Assembly (NCBI GenBank): GCA_951799405.1
Contig: OX637332.1
Span: 3,043,001 to 3,107,000 of the forward strand
DNA from: Agapetus fuscipes
Taxonomy: Eukaryota; Arthropoda; Insecta; Trichoptera; Glossosomatidae
Direction of reading: 5' to 3'
Length of the DNA: 64,000 nucleotides
The notes beneath the pieces were generated by a model. The model ran no database searches. It had not been told where the DNA came from and saw only the letters and a program-made list of their open reading frames with translations. Shown piece after piece: positions 1-9,508 of the stretch. Position 1 is the stretch's first letter; every line of letters starts with the position of its first letter. The position numbers were made by a program, and so were the translations under genes.

Positions 1-148
1 GAATTTACCAATGTCAAATTTTGAAATTCAGATTTATGAATAACTGGGGTCTTAAAAGTTGTACAATTTTTTAATCAAGCGGACAGTTGGTATTTTTTTT
101 TTGGTAATATAAAAGTAAAATTGAGAAGGTGTAATTTTGAAAAAAAAC

Positions 149-269
149 CACAGTTTTATTTTCACAAATTTATTTTACAACATTTTTAAGAGGATACCTT
201 AGTATGACGTGAGCAAGTCAAAAGTACTTGAGCTGAAATAAATGTTTAATTTGTGAAAATAAAACTGTG
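149..269. repeat. Short inverted-repeat element
   Basis: Two perfect 22-bp inverted arms (CACAGTTTTATTTTCACAAA at 149 and its complement ending at 269) enclose about 77 bp. The layout fits a small nonautonomous DNA transposon. No clear target duplication was found, so the superfamily is open. Confidence 0.5.
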
Positions 270-536
270 TATATTTTCACCAATTCTTAATTTATTTCAA
301 TTAATCTTTAGGATTTACAATTATCATCAAGTATAGGTAATAATATTTAAAATATTCTATTTTTTTAAAATATATTTTTGATTCTTAAAAATATAATACA
401 AATAAATTAATATGAATTTTCATACACAAACTCTATAAAAATTAAAAGTAAAATTACTTATAATGTTAATAAAAAGCATGTCTATATTCAATTTTGACAA
501 TAATTATATAATTTGTGAAATTCAATATATTATATA

Positions 537-826
537 GGGCCGTCCATAAATTACGTCATCGATTTTGGCCGATCTTCGACCCCCCCCCCCCCCCTACAAT
601 CATCCTATAGTCATTATCTAATGACCCCCCCTCCCCCTCTTGCTGTAATGATGGATGAGCTTAATAATTAATAATGTTATATTACTTACATAATATTTTG
701 TATATTTTGTAGAAATTGGTATTTACAAAAACGATGTCACTTTTGGTACTCGGAAATCATTTGCCGTCATCCGCAGACCAGACTCCACCCCCCTTAATGC
801 GAATGACGTAATATATGGACAGCCCC
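537..826. mobile_element. TIR MITE with C-rich runs (copy 1)
   Basis: The ends GGGCCGTCCATAAATTACGT and the complement of ATGGACAGCCCC form terminal inverted repeats. The interior has long C runs and the TCATTATCTAATGA-like segment also present in the opposite-strand copy at 61596-61895. The other copy has a TTA duplication, suggesting a PIF/Harbinger-like or ISL2EU-like origin. No target duplication is visible at this locus. Confidence 0.7.
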
Positions 827-1769
827 GATGTACATTTTTTTTAAAAACCCCTGCAGCACCCTAAAATGTACTTTTTAGTTACTAGTAAATATTTGTTTTA
901 ATATTTTTTAATAAAAAAGAAACACAATATTGAATTTATTTGACAATCCTGTCATTTTAAGGTTAAAAAAATTGCATTGCAATATTTGTGTCTGAAATAT
1001 TATGATTGTCCTCGAGTGAACATAATTTTTGATAGTAAAATTATTGTAACAATTCATTTAACTTTTGATGGAAAATCATAGATGGCACTGTTCACTGTTT
1101 ATTCTTCATAAGACCTATGAATCATTTTTTTTACAGATAATGCAGTCTGGTACTTTTATTAATTAATTGAGGGTTTTCCTTGTTCCCGGAAAGCAATATA
1201 TTATTTTTGCTGGATATTCTTGCCTTTTAAAAAAAAAAAAGACTTTGTAATTTCAGTAGAATATTTTTATAAGGAGGATACTTAAAATTTACTTTTAATA
1301 AAATTTTATGATAAATTACACAAATTAAACATTGTACCATTTTATATAATATTCTCTTCGTCCTTCAGAACCAGAAATGGAAATCTAAGATTTTTCCACA
1401 CAGGAAATAAAATTCTCCGTGTTTCCGTACATCGTTGTCTAATTAGAAAACAATCCTAGATTGCTATCTTTGGTTCTACACCACTCATTTCTATTTAGGA
1501 GTATATTGTTGTTACCTTTAACTTGAGAGAAATGATTCTCTCGGGTCATTTATTTATTGAGCACTGTTCTTGTGTGAATCCCACCTCAAGAGCTCTCTGA
1601 AAATTGCAGAGCACCAACTAAGCTAGATCAAGTTACTGCAGTAGTGACCAATCATAGAAAAAAAACACACACATGAATATCCACTCAAATATACTTAAAG
1701 CATTTTATTAGAATAGAAAATGTTCCAAATTTGAAATTTGTGAAAGTTACACACCTATGCAATTAAGGT
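827..1769. other. AT-rich, no recognised gene
   Basis: No coding signal or named repeat was recognised. A possible small element at about 1376-1478 has ends resembling those at 21005-21118 (AATCTAAGAT and complement of ATCCTAGATT). Confidence 0.4.
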
Positions 1770-2232
1770 CCTTAGTCTGTAGTCTAGTGGTCTAGTGCAC
1801 TTCGGACTCGTAAATGGAAGATAGTGGGTTTGAATTCCAGCGGAGCACAAAAATATACCATTTCGATTTTCAAATATGCTCTTCCCTGGGTTGAAAAATT
1901 CATATACCTGTACTAATGACCGGTCACCAAATGTCATTCTGACAGCTGGGTCTTTGCAGTTGCTGGCCCTCTGGCCTGGAACCACCTGCCACATCATGTG
2001 AGAGAGCTAGAGGACCATGGAAAGTTCCGGAATGCACTGAAGACAAGCAAATTTCTGGCATCGTTTGCACCAGCGCCCTTGGAGTGACTACATCACGAAA
2101 CGGCGCTATAAAGAAATCATCAACTCATCATCATCATCTTGCTTGAGAATCGACGACTAAGCGCGCAGAGTCCTCTTGAGGTGGGATTCTCACAAAACCA
2201 GCGCTCACAAAATACATCATCCTAATATTATT
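1770..2232 (+). mobile_element. SINE-C, interrupted by a LINE fragment
   Basis: The head (1770-1850) is tRNA-like, with TAGTCTAGTGG and a GGTTTGAATTCC box B followed by GCGGAGCACAAAAA, as in the other SINE-C copies. The body runs to about 1950 (CAGCTGGGTCTT) and resumes at 2138 (CTTGCTTGAGAATCG) through the AGCGCTCACAAAATACATCA end. The gap is a CR1-like LINE tail. Confidence 0.75.
1951..2140 (+). pseudogene. CR1-like LINE reverse transcriptase, C-terminal scrap
   Basis: One frame reads FAVAGPLAWNHLPHHVREL and continues through FRNALKTSKFLASF to a stop at 2086. This is the conserved C-terminal tail of CR1/L2-type LINE ORF2 (pattern FAVAGPxxWNxLP...FKxxLKTxLF). The stop is followed by CACGAAACGGCGCTATAAAG and an ATC-repeat tail, also seen at 4779-4862 and 38755-39242. 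It is a 5'-truncated insertion within SINE-C. Confidence 0.75.
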
Positions 2233-2850
2233 ATACACGAGAAAATTGTAGTACACAACCGGTGTCACAAACCTACCCCTTGCATCGTCAGGCGGTCTAA
2301 GTAACCGCGAAAACAATGTTATTGTGTGACGTCACAGTTTTGTCTATGTCAATTTGTGTTGAGATTTTCAAGTATGTCATCACGTTCTTCTTCTACAGAG
2401 GAACAAAGAATTGAATGTTGAATTGTTTATATGAATGTTAACATATTTTTAAATAGTAGCTGTTAGTAGGTATAGGTGTCTGTTGTTAGTATCTAACTGT
2501 GATTTTTTCAATAAACGGTATTTTGTATGACTAAAAAAAAAATTTTTAATTTAATTAATTTATTATCATACTCGTATATCGCACATTTAATAATAAAGAG
2601 AAATAATTAAAAAATTGAGAAAATCGAGATTTTTTAATAAAACCCAAGAACAATGCGAGAAGAATAGGTAGAATGCAACAGCCGTTCAATTTGGACGAAT
2701 ATGACCGAGATAAAACATTGGCCGCCTTTTTCATCCCATACAAGTTGTACTGGTTGTCTGAACTTCAAACGTGATTTCCCAACATTCTAATTTTTGAGTT
2801 ATTGCTCTTTATTATTAAACATGCGATATCATATCGTTTTTTAAAAGTTA
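2233..2850. other. Unclassified; possible retrotransposed 3' end
   Basis: No gene was recognised. At 2510-2540 an AATAAA signal precedes an A run (2532-2541), so roughly 2325-2541 may be the 3' end of a retrotransposed transcript. The rest (2560-2850) has short open frames with no family signature. Confidence 0.3.
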
Positions 2851-3094
2851 CTTGACTTATAGGTTGGTAAGAGGCTGACCACGCATACTGTGAAAAATGA
2901 TTCACTTAGCCAATGCCATCCCTGTTTCGGGAAGGTCGGCAAAAGTTGCAGGGTCTATGTACATTTGAGGTTTGGATACACATACAAACCTCAAATGAAC
3001 ATAAGCACTGATGCTCTTGCCGACCTTCACTGAAAAAGGGGCAAAGTAAACCATTTTTTTACAGTATACTCGTAGGTGGTCAGCCTCATCTAAT
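2851..3094. repeat. SINE-A head-to-head inverted pair
   Basis: The + strand 5' half of SINE-A (2851-2979, TTGACTTATAGGTTGG to GAGGTTTGGA) is followed directly by the complementary 5' half (2980-3092, AAACCTCAAATGAACATAAG to GTGGTCAGCCTCAT). A transcript would fold into a hairpin of about 110 bp per arm, with mismatches. Confidence 0.7.
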
Positions 3095-3343
3095 CTAATC
3101 TAAGTTGCAAAGATATGTAACATTGGGGATTCACATTATATGCATTTTCACAAGAAAACATGTATAAGTTCGTGCTTTTACATGCCGCACGTGAACCTAA
3201 AACATTAAAACCCAAATCTCAAATGAGCATACACCCTGCAACTCTTGCCGACCTTCCCTAAAACAGGGGTGACATCGGCAAAGTGAACCATTTTCTACAG
3301 CATGGGTGCTCAGCCACATACTTTCCTATAAGTCAAGGAAAAT
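3095..3343 (-). mobile_element. SINE-A copy
   Basis: Reads on the minus strand from TTCCTTGACTTATAGG at 3343 to TTGCAACTTAGATTAGATTAG at 3095. It is near full length and belongs to the subfamily with an ATTAG-type tail. Confidence 0.8.
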
Positions 3344-3474
3344 ATACATACAACAAGTTACTTTTTTTATATCACAAATAATAATACTCCTATGTATAAA
3401 CATCTAAACAAAAACAGAATACAAAATTCTATTTTAAAAAACCCTAGTCATCGGTCTAGGGACCGATCCGTAGT

Positions 3475-3968
3475 TGGACCGGTCAGTGGTTTAGTGGTAA
3501 CACTTCGGACTCTGAATGGAAGGTTGTGGGTTTGAATCCCGGCGGAGCACAAAAAATATACCATTTATAATTTCAAATTTGCTCTTCGCTGGGTTGAAAA
3601 ATTCATAAACCTTTACCAACGACCGGTCACCAATGGACAATGGTCCATCCAGCCTTACAGCAACTGGGTCTTGCTTGAGAATTGGCGCTTTGTAGCGACA
3701 TCGACCATGCTCGTAAAAAGGTCGATAGCTCAATTGGTAGAATGCTTGCATTCCATACCAAGAGCAAGGGTTCGATCTCAACTCAGCCTTCACAAGAAAT
3801 GAGAACCAGCCCTCCCGGCAGCTGGGAATCCCCCACTTCAACTGAAAGCGGTTAGTGTGAGGCCGACCCCCTAACCCGTAAAATTAAATAGGTTCCGAAT
3901 CGCCTCATGCGACCCCTTCGGGGATAACGCAGGCAAGAAGTTACACTATATGTGTAGCTTAGTTGCGT
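3475..3968 (+). mobile_element. Composite SINE (C head + B head and body)
   Basis: Starts with a SINE-C tRNA-like head (TAGTGGTAACACTTCGGACT, then GGTTTGAATCCCGGCGGAGC) and body. At about 3710-3722 it passes into GGTCGATAGCTCAATTGGTA, the tRNA-like head of SINE-B. It continues through the SINE-B body to ATGTGTAGCTTAGTTGCGT. The SINE-B part lacks the segment between box B and CTCAGCCTTCACAAG. The same junction occurs at 58360-58866, so this is a propagated dimeric SINE and not a chance insertion. Confidence 0.8.
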
Positions 3969-4024
3969 CAGTCATACCAACCTTTAAGTCAAGGAATCCA
4001 AGCATTTTGGAAACATCTATTGTG

Positions 4025-4225
4025 CTATAAGTGTTTTTAGGCTTTCATGGCCGGCTTCAGATGATGATGATAAGGATGTAGAATCCATCTTTTCGGGCTT
4101 GTAGACCATGGTCAAATAATTCCTTTGTAGGCTGCTTTATTCTTTTTAGAAGGCTGCTACGTTTCGTCAGTAACATATGACCGACATCTTCAGGGCTTGT
4201 ACTTAGACTTCTACATCCTTATCAT
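4025..4225 (-). mobile_element. Foldback insertion with hammerhead-like core
   Basis: The arms at both ends contain GATGATAAGGATGTAGAA and its complement. Target duplication CATCTATTGTG (11 bp) flanks the insertion at 4014-4024 and 4226-4236. On the minus strand (about 4155-4195) it has CTGAAGA, one base, GTCGGT, an 8-base loop, ACTGAC, then GAAACG. The six-base stem pairs with one G-U. The core resembles a hammerhead ribozyme (CUGANGA - stem II - GAAA), as found in Penelope-like retroelements. Confidence 0.65.
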
Positions 4226-4778
4226 CATCTATTGTGTTAGTTTGTATAATTTATTCTTCTAATTGAAGCAGAAGTTATATAAGAGGCGCGCTGTTGCCTA
4301 CTTAATTATTATATTATGAAGAACACGTAATAATATTGTTGCATGTAGGAACCGCAAAGAAATGGCTCAGCAAAACGCTTAATGTGCATTTTATGGAGAT
4401 GCCGTGCACTAGAAATTAGTCTATGTACGTACGTATACAACGGCAAAGAGCGGTAGAACGAGGCAGTGAAGAGCATTTAACATGCATCTTGTTAGGTTTT
4501 CAATTGAGAGGAGGTTTTTCCCGTCGATAGCTCAGTTGGTAGAGTGCTTGCTGTAGAACTCCGAACTCGTACCAACCTTGAAGCCAAGAAACACAAATAA
4601 TTGATTACATTTAACGAAATAAAACAAACGATCGCTAAGTTTAATTATCACTCGTAGTTTAATTACACTTAGGTACTGCGATATCAATAATATAACGGTA
4701 TCTCTGTCTTGTGAGTATTGTAACGTAATTATTACATTTAGTGCTAATAATAAATTTTGTCCAGATCGGTATATATCG
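4226..4778. other. Unclassified with small SINE scraps
   Basis: At 4522-4556 there is a SINE-B head (GTCGATAGCTCAGTTGGTAG) that breaks off. At 4573-4596 there is a SINE-A 5' end on the minus strand. The remainder has no recognised feature. Confidence 0.45.
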
Positions 4779-4862
4779 ATGATGATGATGATGATGATGA
4801 TGATTTGTAGAGCGCCGTTTCGTGAATACTGTCACAGCAAGGGTGCTTAAAAGGTAATATGG
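4779..4862 (-). repeat. CR1-like LINE 3' tail with (ATC)n
   Basis: A (GAT)n run at 4779-4803 is the complement of the ATC tail. The next bases, TTGTAGAGCGCCGTTTCGTGAA, complement the 3' end of the CR1-like fragments at 2090-2125 and 39180-39215. Minimal 3' remnant. Confidence 0.65.
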
Positions 4863-4884
4863 CATAGGTAAGCGACAAAGACTA

Positions 4885-5260
4885 AATTGTTCAGGAGAGC
4901 AGTTTAAAGTTTGAAATTGCAGATAAATGGCATAACTTTTTATTTTGTATCATATCGTTAAAATTAAAACAGCTCGAAAATTAAAAAAAAAAGGGCATTT
5001 ATCTATTAATGTGGTTTTACGATTTATTTTTATGTCACAAGCGCCTTTAGGACAAAAAAGGCCAAAATCTTGTAGGTTACACCAAAACCATACTTCGAAA
5101 CGCAGTTGTTTGCTTGGACATAAATAACAAAACAATCATCGTAGAGCTATGGGAGTTAACGCATTAGAAAGAGCGGAAAATTTTAAGTAGGATAGCATTC
5201 ATAACTTATTTTTGACCAAAACGTCGCCCTACTCCCTTCTAAACGTCGATATTGTATAAG
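4885..5260. repeat. Dispersed repeat family E, uninterrupted copy
   Basis: This segment (GCGACAAAGACTAAATTGTT to CCCTACTCCCTTCTAAACGT) is matched at roughly 90% by eye at 56605-57470, where two younger insertions split it. It has no obvious terminal repeats or coding frame. It is a repeat by copy number only. Confidence 0.65.
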
Positions 5261-5261
5261 C

Positions 5262-5577
5262 TACACATATAGTTTAACTTCTTGCCGCGTTATCCCCGAA
5301 GGGGTCGTATGTGGCGAGTTGAACCTATTTATTTTTACAGGTAAGGGGGCCAGCCTTACGCCAATTACTTCAGTTGAAGTGGAGGTTTCCCAGCTCCCGA
5401 GAGTGCTGGTACTCATTTTTTGTGAAGGCTGAGTGAACCTTGCCGGTATTTTATTTTGGGGTTTGAAATAAACACCGAAACGGGAAATCATTTCTGACAC
5501 CCTCGCCTCGGTGGGATTCGAACCCGAGCTCTCGGCATGAAATGCAAGCACTCTACCACCTGAGCTATCGACCGGAC
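5262..5577 (-). mobile_element. SINE-B, full length
   Basis: On the minus strand the head GTCCGGTCGATAGCTCAGGT (box A) and GGGTTCGAATCCCACC (box B) are tRNA-like. The body runs through CCCGTTTCGGTGTTTATTTC and CCCCTTCGGGGATAACGCGG to ATATGTGTAGCTT. Pol III transcription from the internal promoter is expected for this class. Confidence 0.85.
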
Positions 5578-5659
5578 TACTTGAATTTAGTATTTCTTTT
5601 GTAATTTTACAGTTATAAAAGATTGATTTATTACGCAATGTAACTAATAATACATTACA

Positions 5660-6202
5660 CTTGGAAAGTGTCACAAAAGATGAAGAAGAAGAGGTGTGCG
5701 AATGTGAACGAGGAAGGAAGTACCCGCCGCACAGTTGTCCGACAAAGCTCAAAAAACTCAACTTTGTCGCCGCTCTTGTGTCGAAATTTAAAAACAACAT
5801 TACATAAATTATCGGCGGTAATTTTTCTAGATCTGCCCCGAGTCCGCAGATCGGCTCCCCCCCCATGCACCGCCATAGTGAAAGTGAGTCGCCGCGCTGT
5901 ACACCAAGCGCCGAGCAAAACCACTCTATCTGCAGTAGCTCCTCGCCCAGCCGCTCGTGCCAGCACTCCGAGCACTCAAGCCTAAATATCACAGCAAAAC
6001 AAAACCACTCTTAACAGTTGAAACCGGCCTGAACAGACATTTTATCAATCGCAAAGCTGTAGGCAATAGTGAAACAAACTCTGTGCGTGAACCGTAGTTA
6101 AGTATTGTTTTTGGACGAGATGAGTGGTTTAAGTTGTACGCTTGCGGGTAGATTTTGATTGGATTGCTTGTCTTCTTGTGTTGGACTGTTCGCTCAGCTG
6201 GG
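5660..6202 (+). promoter_or_regulatory. Putative promoter and 5' UTR region
   Basis: This block is GC- and CpG-richer than its AT-rich surroundings, especially 5690-5970, and lies just upstream of a plausible first coding exon. Open frames on both strands here have no ATG-initiated domain content and look like by-products of GC richness. No TATA box was recognised. The transcription start is unknown. Confidence 0.4.
6120..6158 (+). other. Upstream open reading frame in the putative 5' UTR
   Basis: An ATG at 6120 opens a 12-codon frame ending TGA at 6156-6158, 44 bases before the main ATG. If this region is transcribed it is a candidate uORF that could damp translation of the exon at 6203. 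Confidence 0.3.
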
Positions 6203-6411
6203 ATGCAGCTGATTGCTTGGCTGGTTCTGTGCCTGACGGTTTGGGAATGCGCAGGGGGCCCGGGAGGCGGGTCCACCGCCCAGAGGGGCGCCGCCGCCCG
6301 CCTGCCGCGCACCTCGGCCGCCCAACTGTCTGCCAGGCCTCCCGCCCAGGCCAACTCCAGCCTGGCCAGGAACCTGACGACGCTGGCAAGCAGGAATGGA
6401 GTACGCAACAG
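6203..6411 (+). CDS. First coding exon of a secreted protein (partial)
   Basis: ATG at 6203 opens 69 codons plus two bases and ends at the splice donor CAG|GTAGGA (GT at 6412). The first 18 residues (MQLIAWLVLCLTVWECAG) form a typical signal peptide with a hydrophobic core of about 12 residues. The rest is Gly/Ala/Pro/Arg/Ser-rich low-complexity sequence with N-x-S/T sites (NSS, NLT). Codons are strongly GC-rich compared with surrounding DNA, which argues for a selected gene and not an intergenic frame. The next exon would begin in phase 2. No convincing downstream exon was found, so the identity is unknown; a growth factor, neuropeptide or matrix protein precursor would all fit. In-frame codons upstream of 6203 offer no ATG before a stop. 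It could still be a false exon, but signal peptide, donor and composition agree. Confidence 0.55.
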
Positions 6412-7160
6412 GTAGGACCTTCCAAATTGAAACACAATTCTTACAACTCTGTCAAAATCTTAGGCACCTTCCAAATAATTGTCATATAGTTCTTACAAGC
6501 TCTGTCGAAATGGTAGGTCCTTCCAAATTGTATCACACATCTTACAACTCTATCCAAATCTATGGGACCTTCCAAATGATTGTTATATACTTCGTACAAG
6601 CACTGTCGAAATGGTAGGTCCTTCCAAATTGACAGACTTCTTCCAACTCTGTCCAAATTAAAAGGACTTCTTCTAAAAATCTTCCCAATTGGTCATTTAC
6701 CTCTACCAAACTCTATCCAAATCTATGGGGCCTTCCAAATGATTGTAACATACTTCGTACAAGCTCTGTCGAAATGGTAGGTCTTTTTAAATTGCATCAC
6801 ACGTCTTCCAGCTCTGTCCAAATTAAAGGGACCTTCCGAATAATTGTCATATACTTCGTACAAACTCTATCGAAATGGTAGGTCCTTTCAAATTGCATCA
6901 CACTTCTTCCAACTCTATCCGAATCTAAGGAACCTTCCAAATTATTGTCATTTACTTCGTGAAAGCTTAGTCCAAATGAAAAGGACCTTCCACATGGTTA
7001 AACACTTATTCCAAACGATGTCCAAATCAAAAAGACCTTCCAATTTGTCACATAGTTCTGTCAAACTCTGTCCAAATCTATGGATTAATCCAATTTATCA
7101 CTTACTTCTACCAAAGCCTGTCCAAATCTAAGGGACGTTCCAATTTGTCACATTCTAAAC
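6412..7160 (+). repeat. Tandem array, ~50-bp monomer in ~100-bp dimers
   Basis: About 15 degenerate monomers alternate two types, one with GGTAGGTCCTTCCAAATTG and one with GGACCTTCCAAATGATTGT, linked by CTCTGTCCAAAT-like segments. GTAGG phases fall at 6412, 6513, 6614, 6777 and 6878, giving a dimer of about 101 bp. The first monomer begins exactly at the splice donor of the exon at 6203-6411. Monomers decay toward 7160. Confidence 0.85.
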
Positions 7161-7207
7161 TATGTACAAAATCTGGTATCCATCTAAAGGTTGAAAGGCA
7201 AATCATC

Positions 7208-7650
7208 CCGAGCTTTTTTAAAAGTTACCTTAAGATCTTACAAAACAGAATCGCTTTAAGTTTGTTTAAGTAACCTCATGAATTCATCAGAAAAAATAGA
7301 GCACGAAAAAAGTAGGGCCTTCTTAATTGTCACGTACTTCTTAAAAACTTCTAATCTGTCATGTTTCAAACAAAAGGCTATCTATCATCCAGAAGCGCTA
7401 TTCTACTAAATTTCTTACGACGACGAGATAGCGTTTCGTGATTTTGTATTTATGGAGTTACATATTTCTCAAGCGCCAGCAAACTTCGACTTGGATTGAT
7501 ATCCAGAGTGTAAGGAATTTAACAGAATAGCGCTTCTAAGGGTTTGTTAAAAATATCCTTGAGATAACGACATCGAGTCTTATTTGGTTTGTTGTTATAA
7601 GTAACATAATGAATTCGTTAGAAGAAAAATTGAAGCATACAAGAGGTAGG
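7208..7650 (+). repeat. Degenerate direct duplication flanking a MITE
   Basis: Segments near 7208-7310 and 7545-7655 share an order of motifs (TTACCTTAAGAT/ATCCTTGAGAT, AAGTAACCTCATGAATTCAT/AAGTAACATAATGAATTCGT, GTAGG). They look like a diverged direct repeat about 340 bp apart with a MITE between. Old satellite decay is another reading. Confidence 0.4.
7392..7536. mobile_element. TIR MITE, GAAGCGCTATTC ends
   Basis: The ends GAAGCGCTATTCTACTAAAT and complement of GAATTTAACAGAATAGCGCTTC form about 25-bp TIRs. A second copy is at 24799-24986. Both interiors also share GACGAG...GCG and CATGAATCGC-like pieces. The superfamily is not assigned because the target duplication is unclear. Confidence 0.7.
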
Positions 7651-7655
7651 AATAA

Positions 7656-8044
7656 TAAAATTGTTAGCAGTTTCTTTAAAATGATGCAAACGTAAAGTTG
7701 CAGACAAAGTCTAGCATTTAATGTCTAGGGATTTTATTGAAAGAAACCTGATGAAATGTCAGAAGAATAGGAGTACCTACGCGTTACCAAAATTATTACC
7801 TGAAACTTAAACCTAACTATTACTAAAGTTTATTAATTGAAGAAAATTATTAATTAAAGGTTTTGATAAGCTTAGTCCATCGGTTATCATAACTTGCATA
7901 CCTACTCACGCATTAAAAGTCAACTTGAAATAATTGTACAAAATACTCACAAAAGAAAATGAATGTTTTAAGTTTATTGGTGAGCACGAAAAGCGAAAAT
8001 TAACACACAGCATACAACTAAAACTAATATGCCAAATAAAGGTC
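7656..8044. other. AT-rich, no recognised feature
   Basis: No coding or repeat signature was recognised. Confidence 0.4.
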
Positions 8045-8325
8045 CGACCGGTCCGCAGTCCAGTGGTAACACTTCGGACTTGTAAATGTAAGGTTGTGGG
8101 TTCAAATCCCGGCGGAGCACAAAAAAATACCATGTATATTTTCAAATCTGCTTTTCGCTCATAAATTTTTACCAAAGACCGGTCATCAAAAAGGTCCATC
8201 CAGCCTTACAGCAACTGGGTCTTGCTTGAGAATTGGCGCTTTCTACAGCGACGTCCAAGCTCGCAGAGGGCGCTTGAGGTGTGATACACACAAAAACAGC
8301 GCTCACCAAATAAATCGGCTTAATT
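8045..8325 (+). mobile_element. SINE-C, full length
   Basis: tRNA-like head GACCGGTCCGCAGTCCAGTG then GGGTTCAAATCCCGGCGGAG. The body includes CTTTTCGCTC, GACCGGTCATCA, CCATCCAGCCTTACAGCAAC and GAGGTGTGATACACACAAAA, ending AGCGCTCACCAAATAAATCG. A short deletion removes the GGGTTGAAAAATTC segment. Confidence 0.8.
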
Positions 8326-8610
8326 TAAATGATTTATTTTTTTAATGGGAAAAATAACGTAAGGTAGACGAAGAAAAAAATACAATTTATGGCCTTACTG
8401 GTGCTAGAGATAGAACCTTCGAAATTTCATCGCCGATCTAATTGATTCATTTTCCGTAGATCTTTCCAGATCTATTGCAAATTTCGTTTATAACCTCTTC
8501 CCTAGCGGTTTTGTAAAGTTTTTTTTTTAGGTAGTGTTGCCTCAAATATTCTTGAAACTCAACTAAACAATTATCGATCTCAAACAATATTCCAACGTTG
8601 CTTTCTATTC

Positions 8611-8866
8611 CTTGACTTATATGTTGGTATGAGGCTGACCACCCGTACTGTAAAAATGGTTCACTTCGCCAATGTCACCCCTGTTTCAGATAAGGTCGGC
8701 AAGAGTTGCAGGGCTTATGTTGATTTGAGATTGGGTTTTATATTGTAGGTCCACATGCGGCGTGTGATTAAGCGCGAACTTAAACGTGTCTGCTTGTTGG
8801 AATGCATTTAATATGCATCTCAAATGATGCATATCTTTACAACTTAGATTTAGATTAAGATTTTAG
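8611..8866 (+). mobile_element. SINE-A copy
   Basis: Starts CCTTGACTTATATGTTGGTA and ends TTACAACTTAGATTTAGATT. Near full length. Confidence 0.8.
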
Positions 8867-9029
8867 TAGAGGAAGCAATGTTACAAAACAATGCTAGCCA
8901 TTTCGACTATAGCAGAGTGAAATTGCATACCACATATGTAAGGAAAAGGATCTTTTTTACACATTGCCATTAAATTTCAAGGTTAATTACACTTTTCTGA
9001 TATAAGACTTTATTCTCGACGTTACATAA

Positions 9030-9086
9030 GTTCTTAAGGGTGTGATTCACACAAAAACAGCGCTCACCAAAGAAATAGTCTTAATA
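9030..9086 (+). mobile_element. SINE-C 3' fragment
   Basis: AAGGGTGTGATTCACACAAA to GCGCTCACCAAAGAAATAGT matches the SINE-C 3' end. It is cut by the foldback insertion starting at 9087. Confidence 0.65.
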
Positions 9087-9314
9087 TTGATGTTGCAATG
9101 ATGTTTTCCGGGATCTGTTGCCGTAGTCTGTGGGAGCTGTGTCACAGTTCTCATCAAGATGATCTTCATCATCATACTTCACGCTGAAGAAGCAGAAATC
9201 ACAGAAATGGGCGAAACGTCCGGAAGCTCCAGCTCCCACAGACCACGGCAACAGATCCCGTAAAACATCACTCCAGCATCATCAGCCGGCTGTGTAAGCC
9301 TAAAACTCCTATTC
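9087..9314 (+). mobile_element. Foldback insertion with hammerhead-like core
   Basis: Target duplication AGTCTTAAT flanks it (9078-9086; 9315-9323). A left arm with GGGATCTGTTGCCGTAGTCT is complementary to a right arm ending near 9262. Between them lies CATCAAGATGATCTTCATCA and the motif CTGAAGA...GGGCGAAACGTCC. It is the same family as 44350-44674 but with a shorter left arm and a degenerate stem II. Confidence 0.65.
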
Positions 9315-9508
9315 AGTCTTAATCTTTTCAACGAGAATGTTTATACTGCACTGCCGGCGGTTGACCCTCGTCACATCGACCAAAGTCCTACAAAGGTAGT
9401 TAACAGATGTCGCTGTTTTTCTGAAAGTGATTGTTATTCTTATATCCCGAGTAAGCTCATATTTTTTGCTACAGTTCCATCTACGTCAATTCTAATATAA
9501 CATTATAT

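Noticed and set aside
2985..3092. CRISPR-like or palindromic regulatory repeat
   Set aside because: It is the inverted half of a SINE-A pair. There are no regularly spaced direct repeats.
3475..3550. tRNA gene at the SINE-C head
   Set aside because: The same head recurs with the same downstream body at 8045, 29875, 58060 and others, and acceptor pairing is absent.
5655..5985. Protein genes on both strands at 5655-5985
   Set aside because: Overlapping open frames in a GC-rich block, without ATG starts in good context or domains. More likely promoter and 5' UTR.
6441..7131. Several 60-95 residue frames with the phrase CRNGRSFQI
   Set aside because: They are translations of the 50/100-bp tandem array and begin inside monomers.
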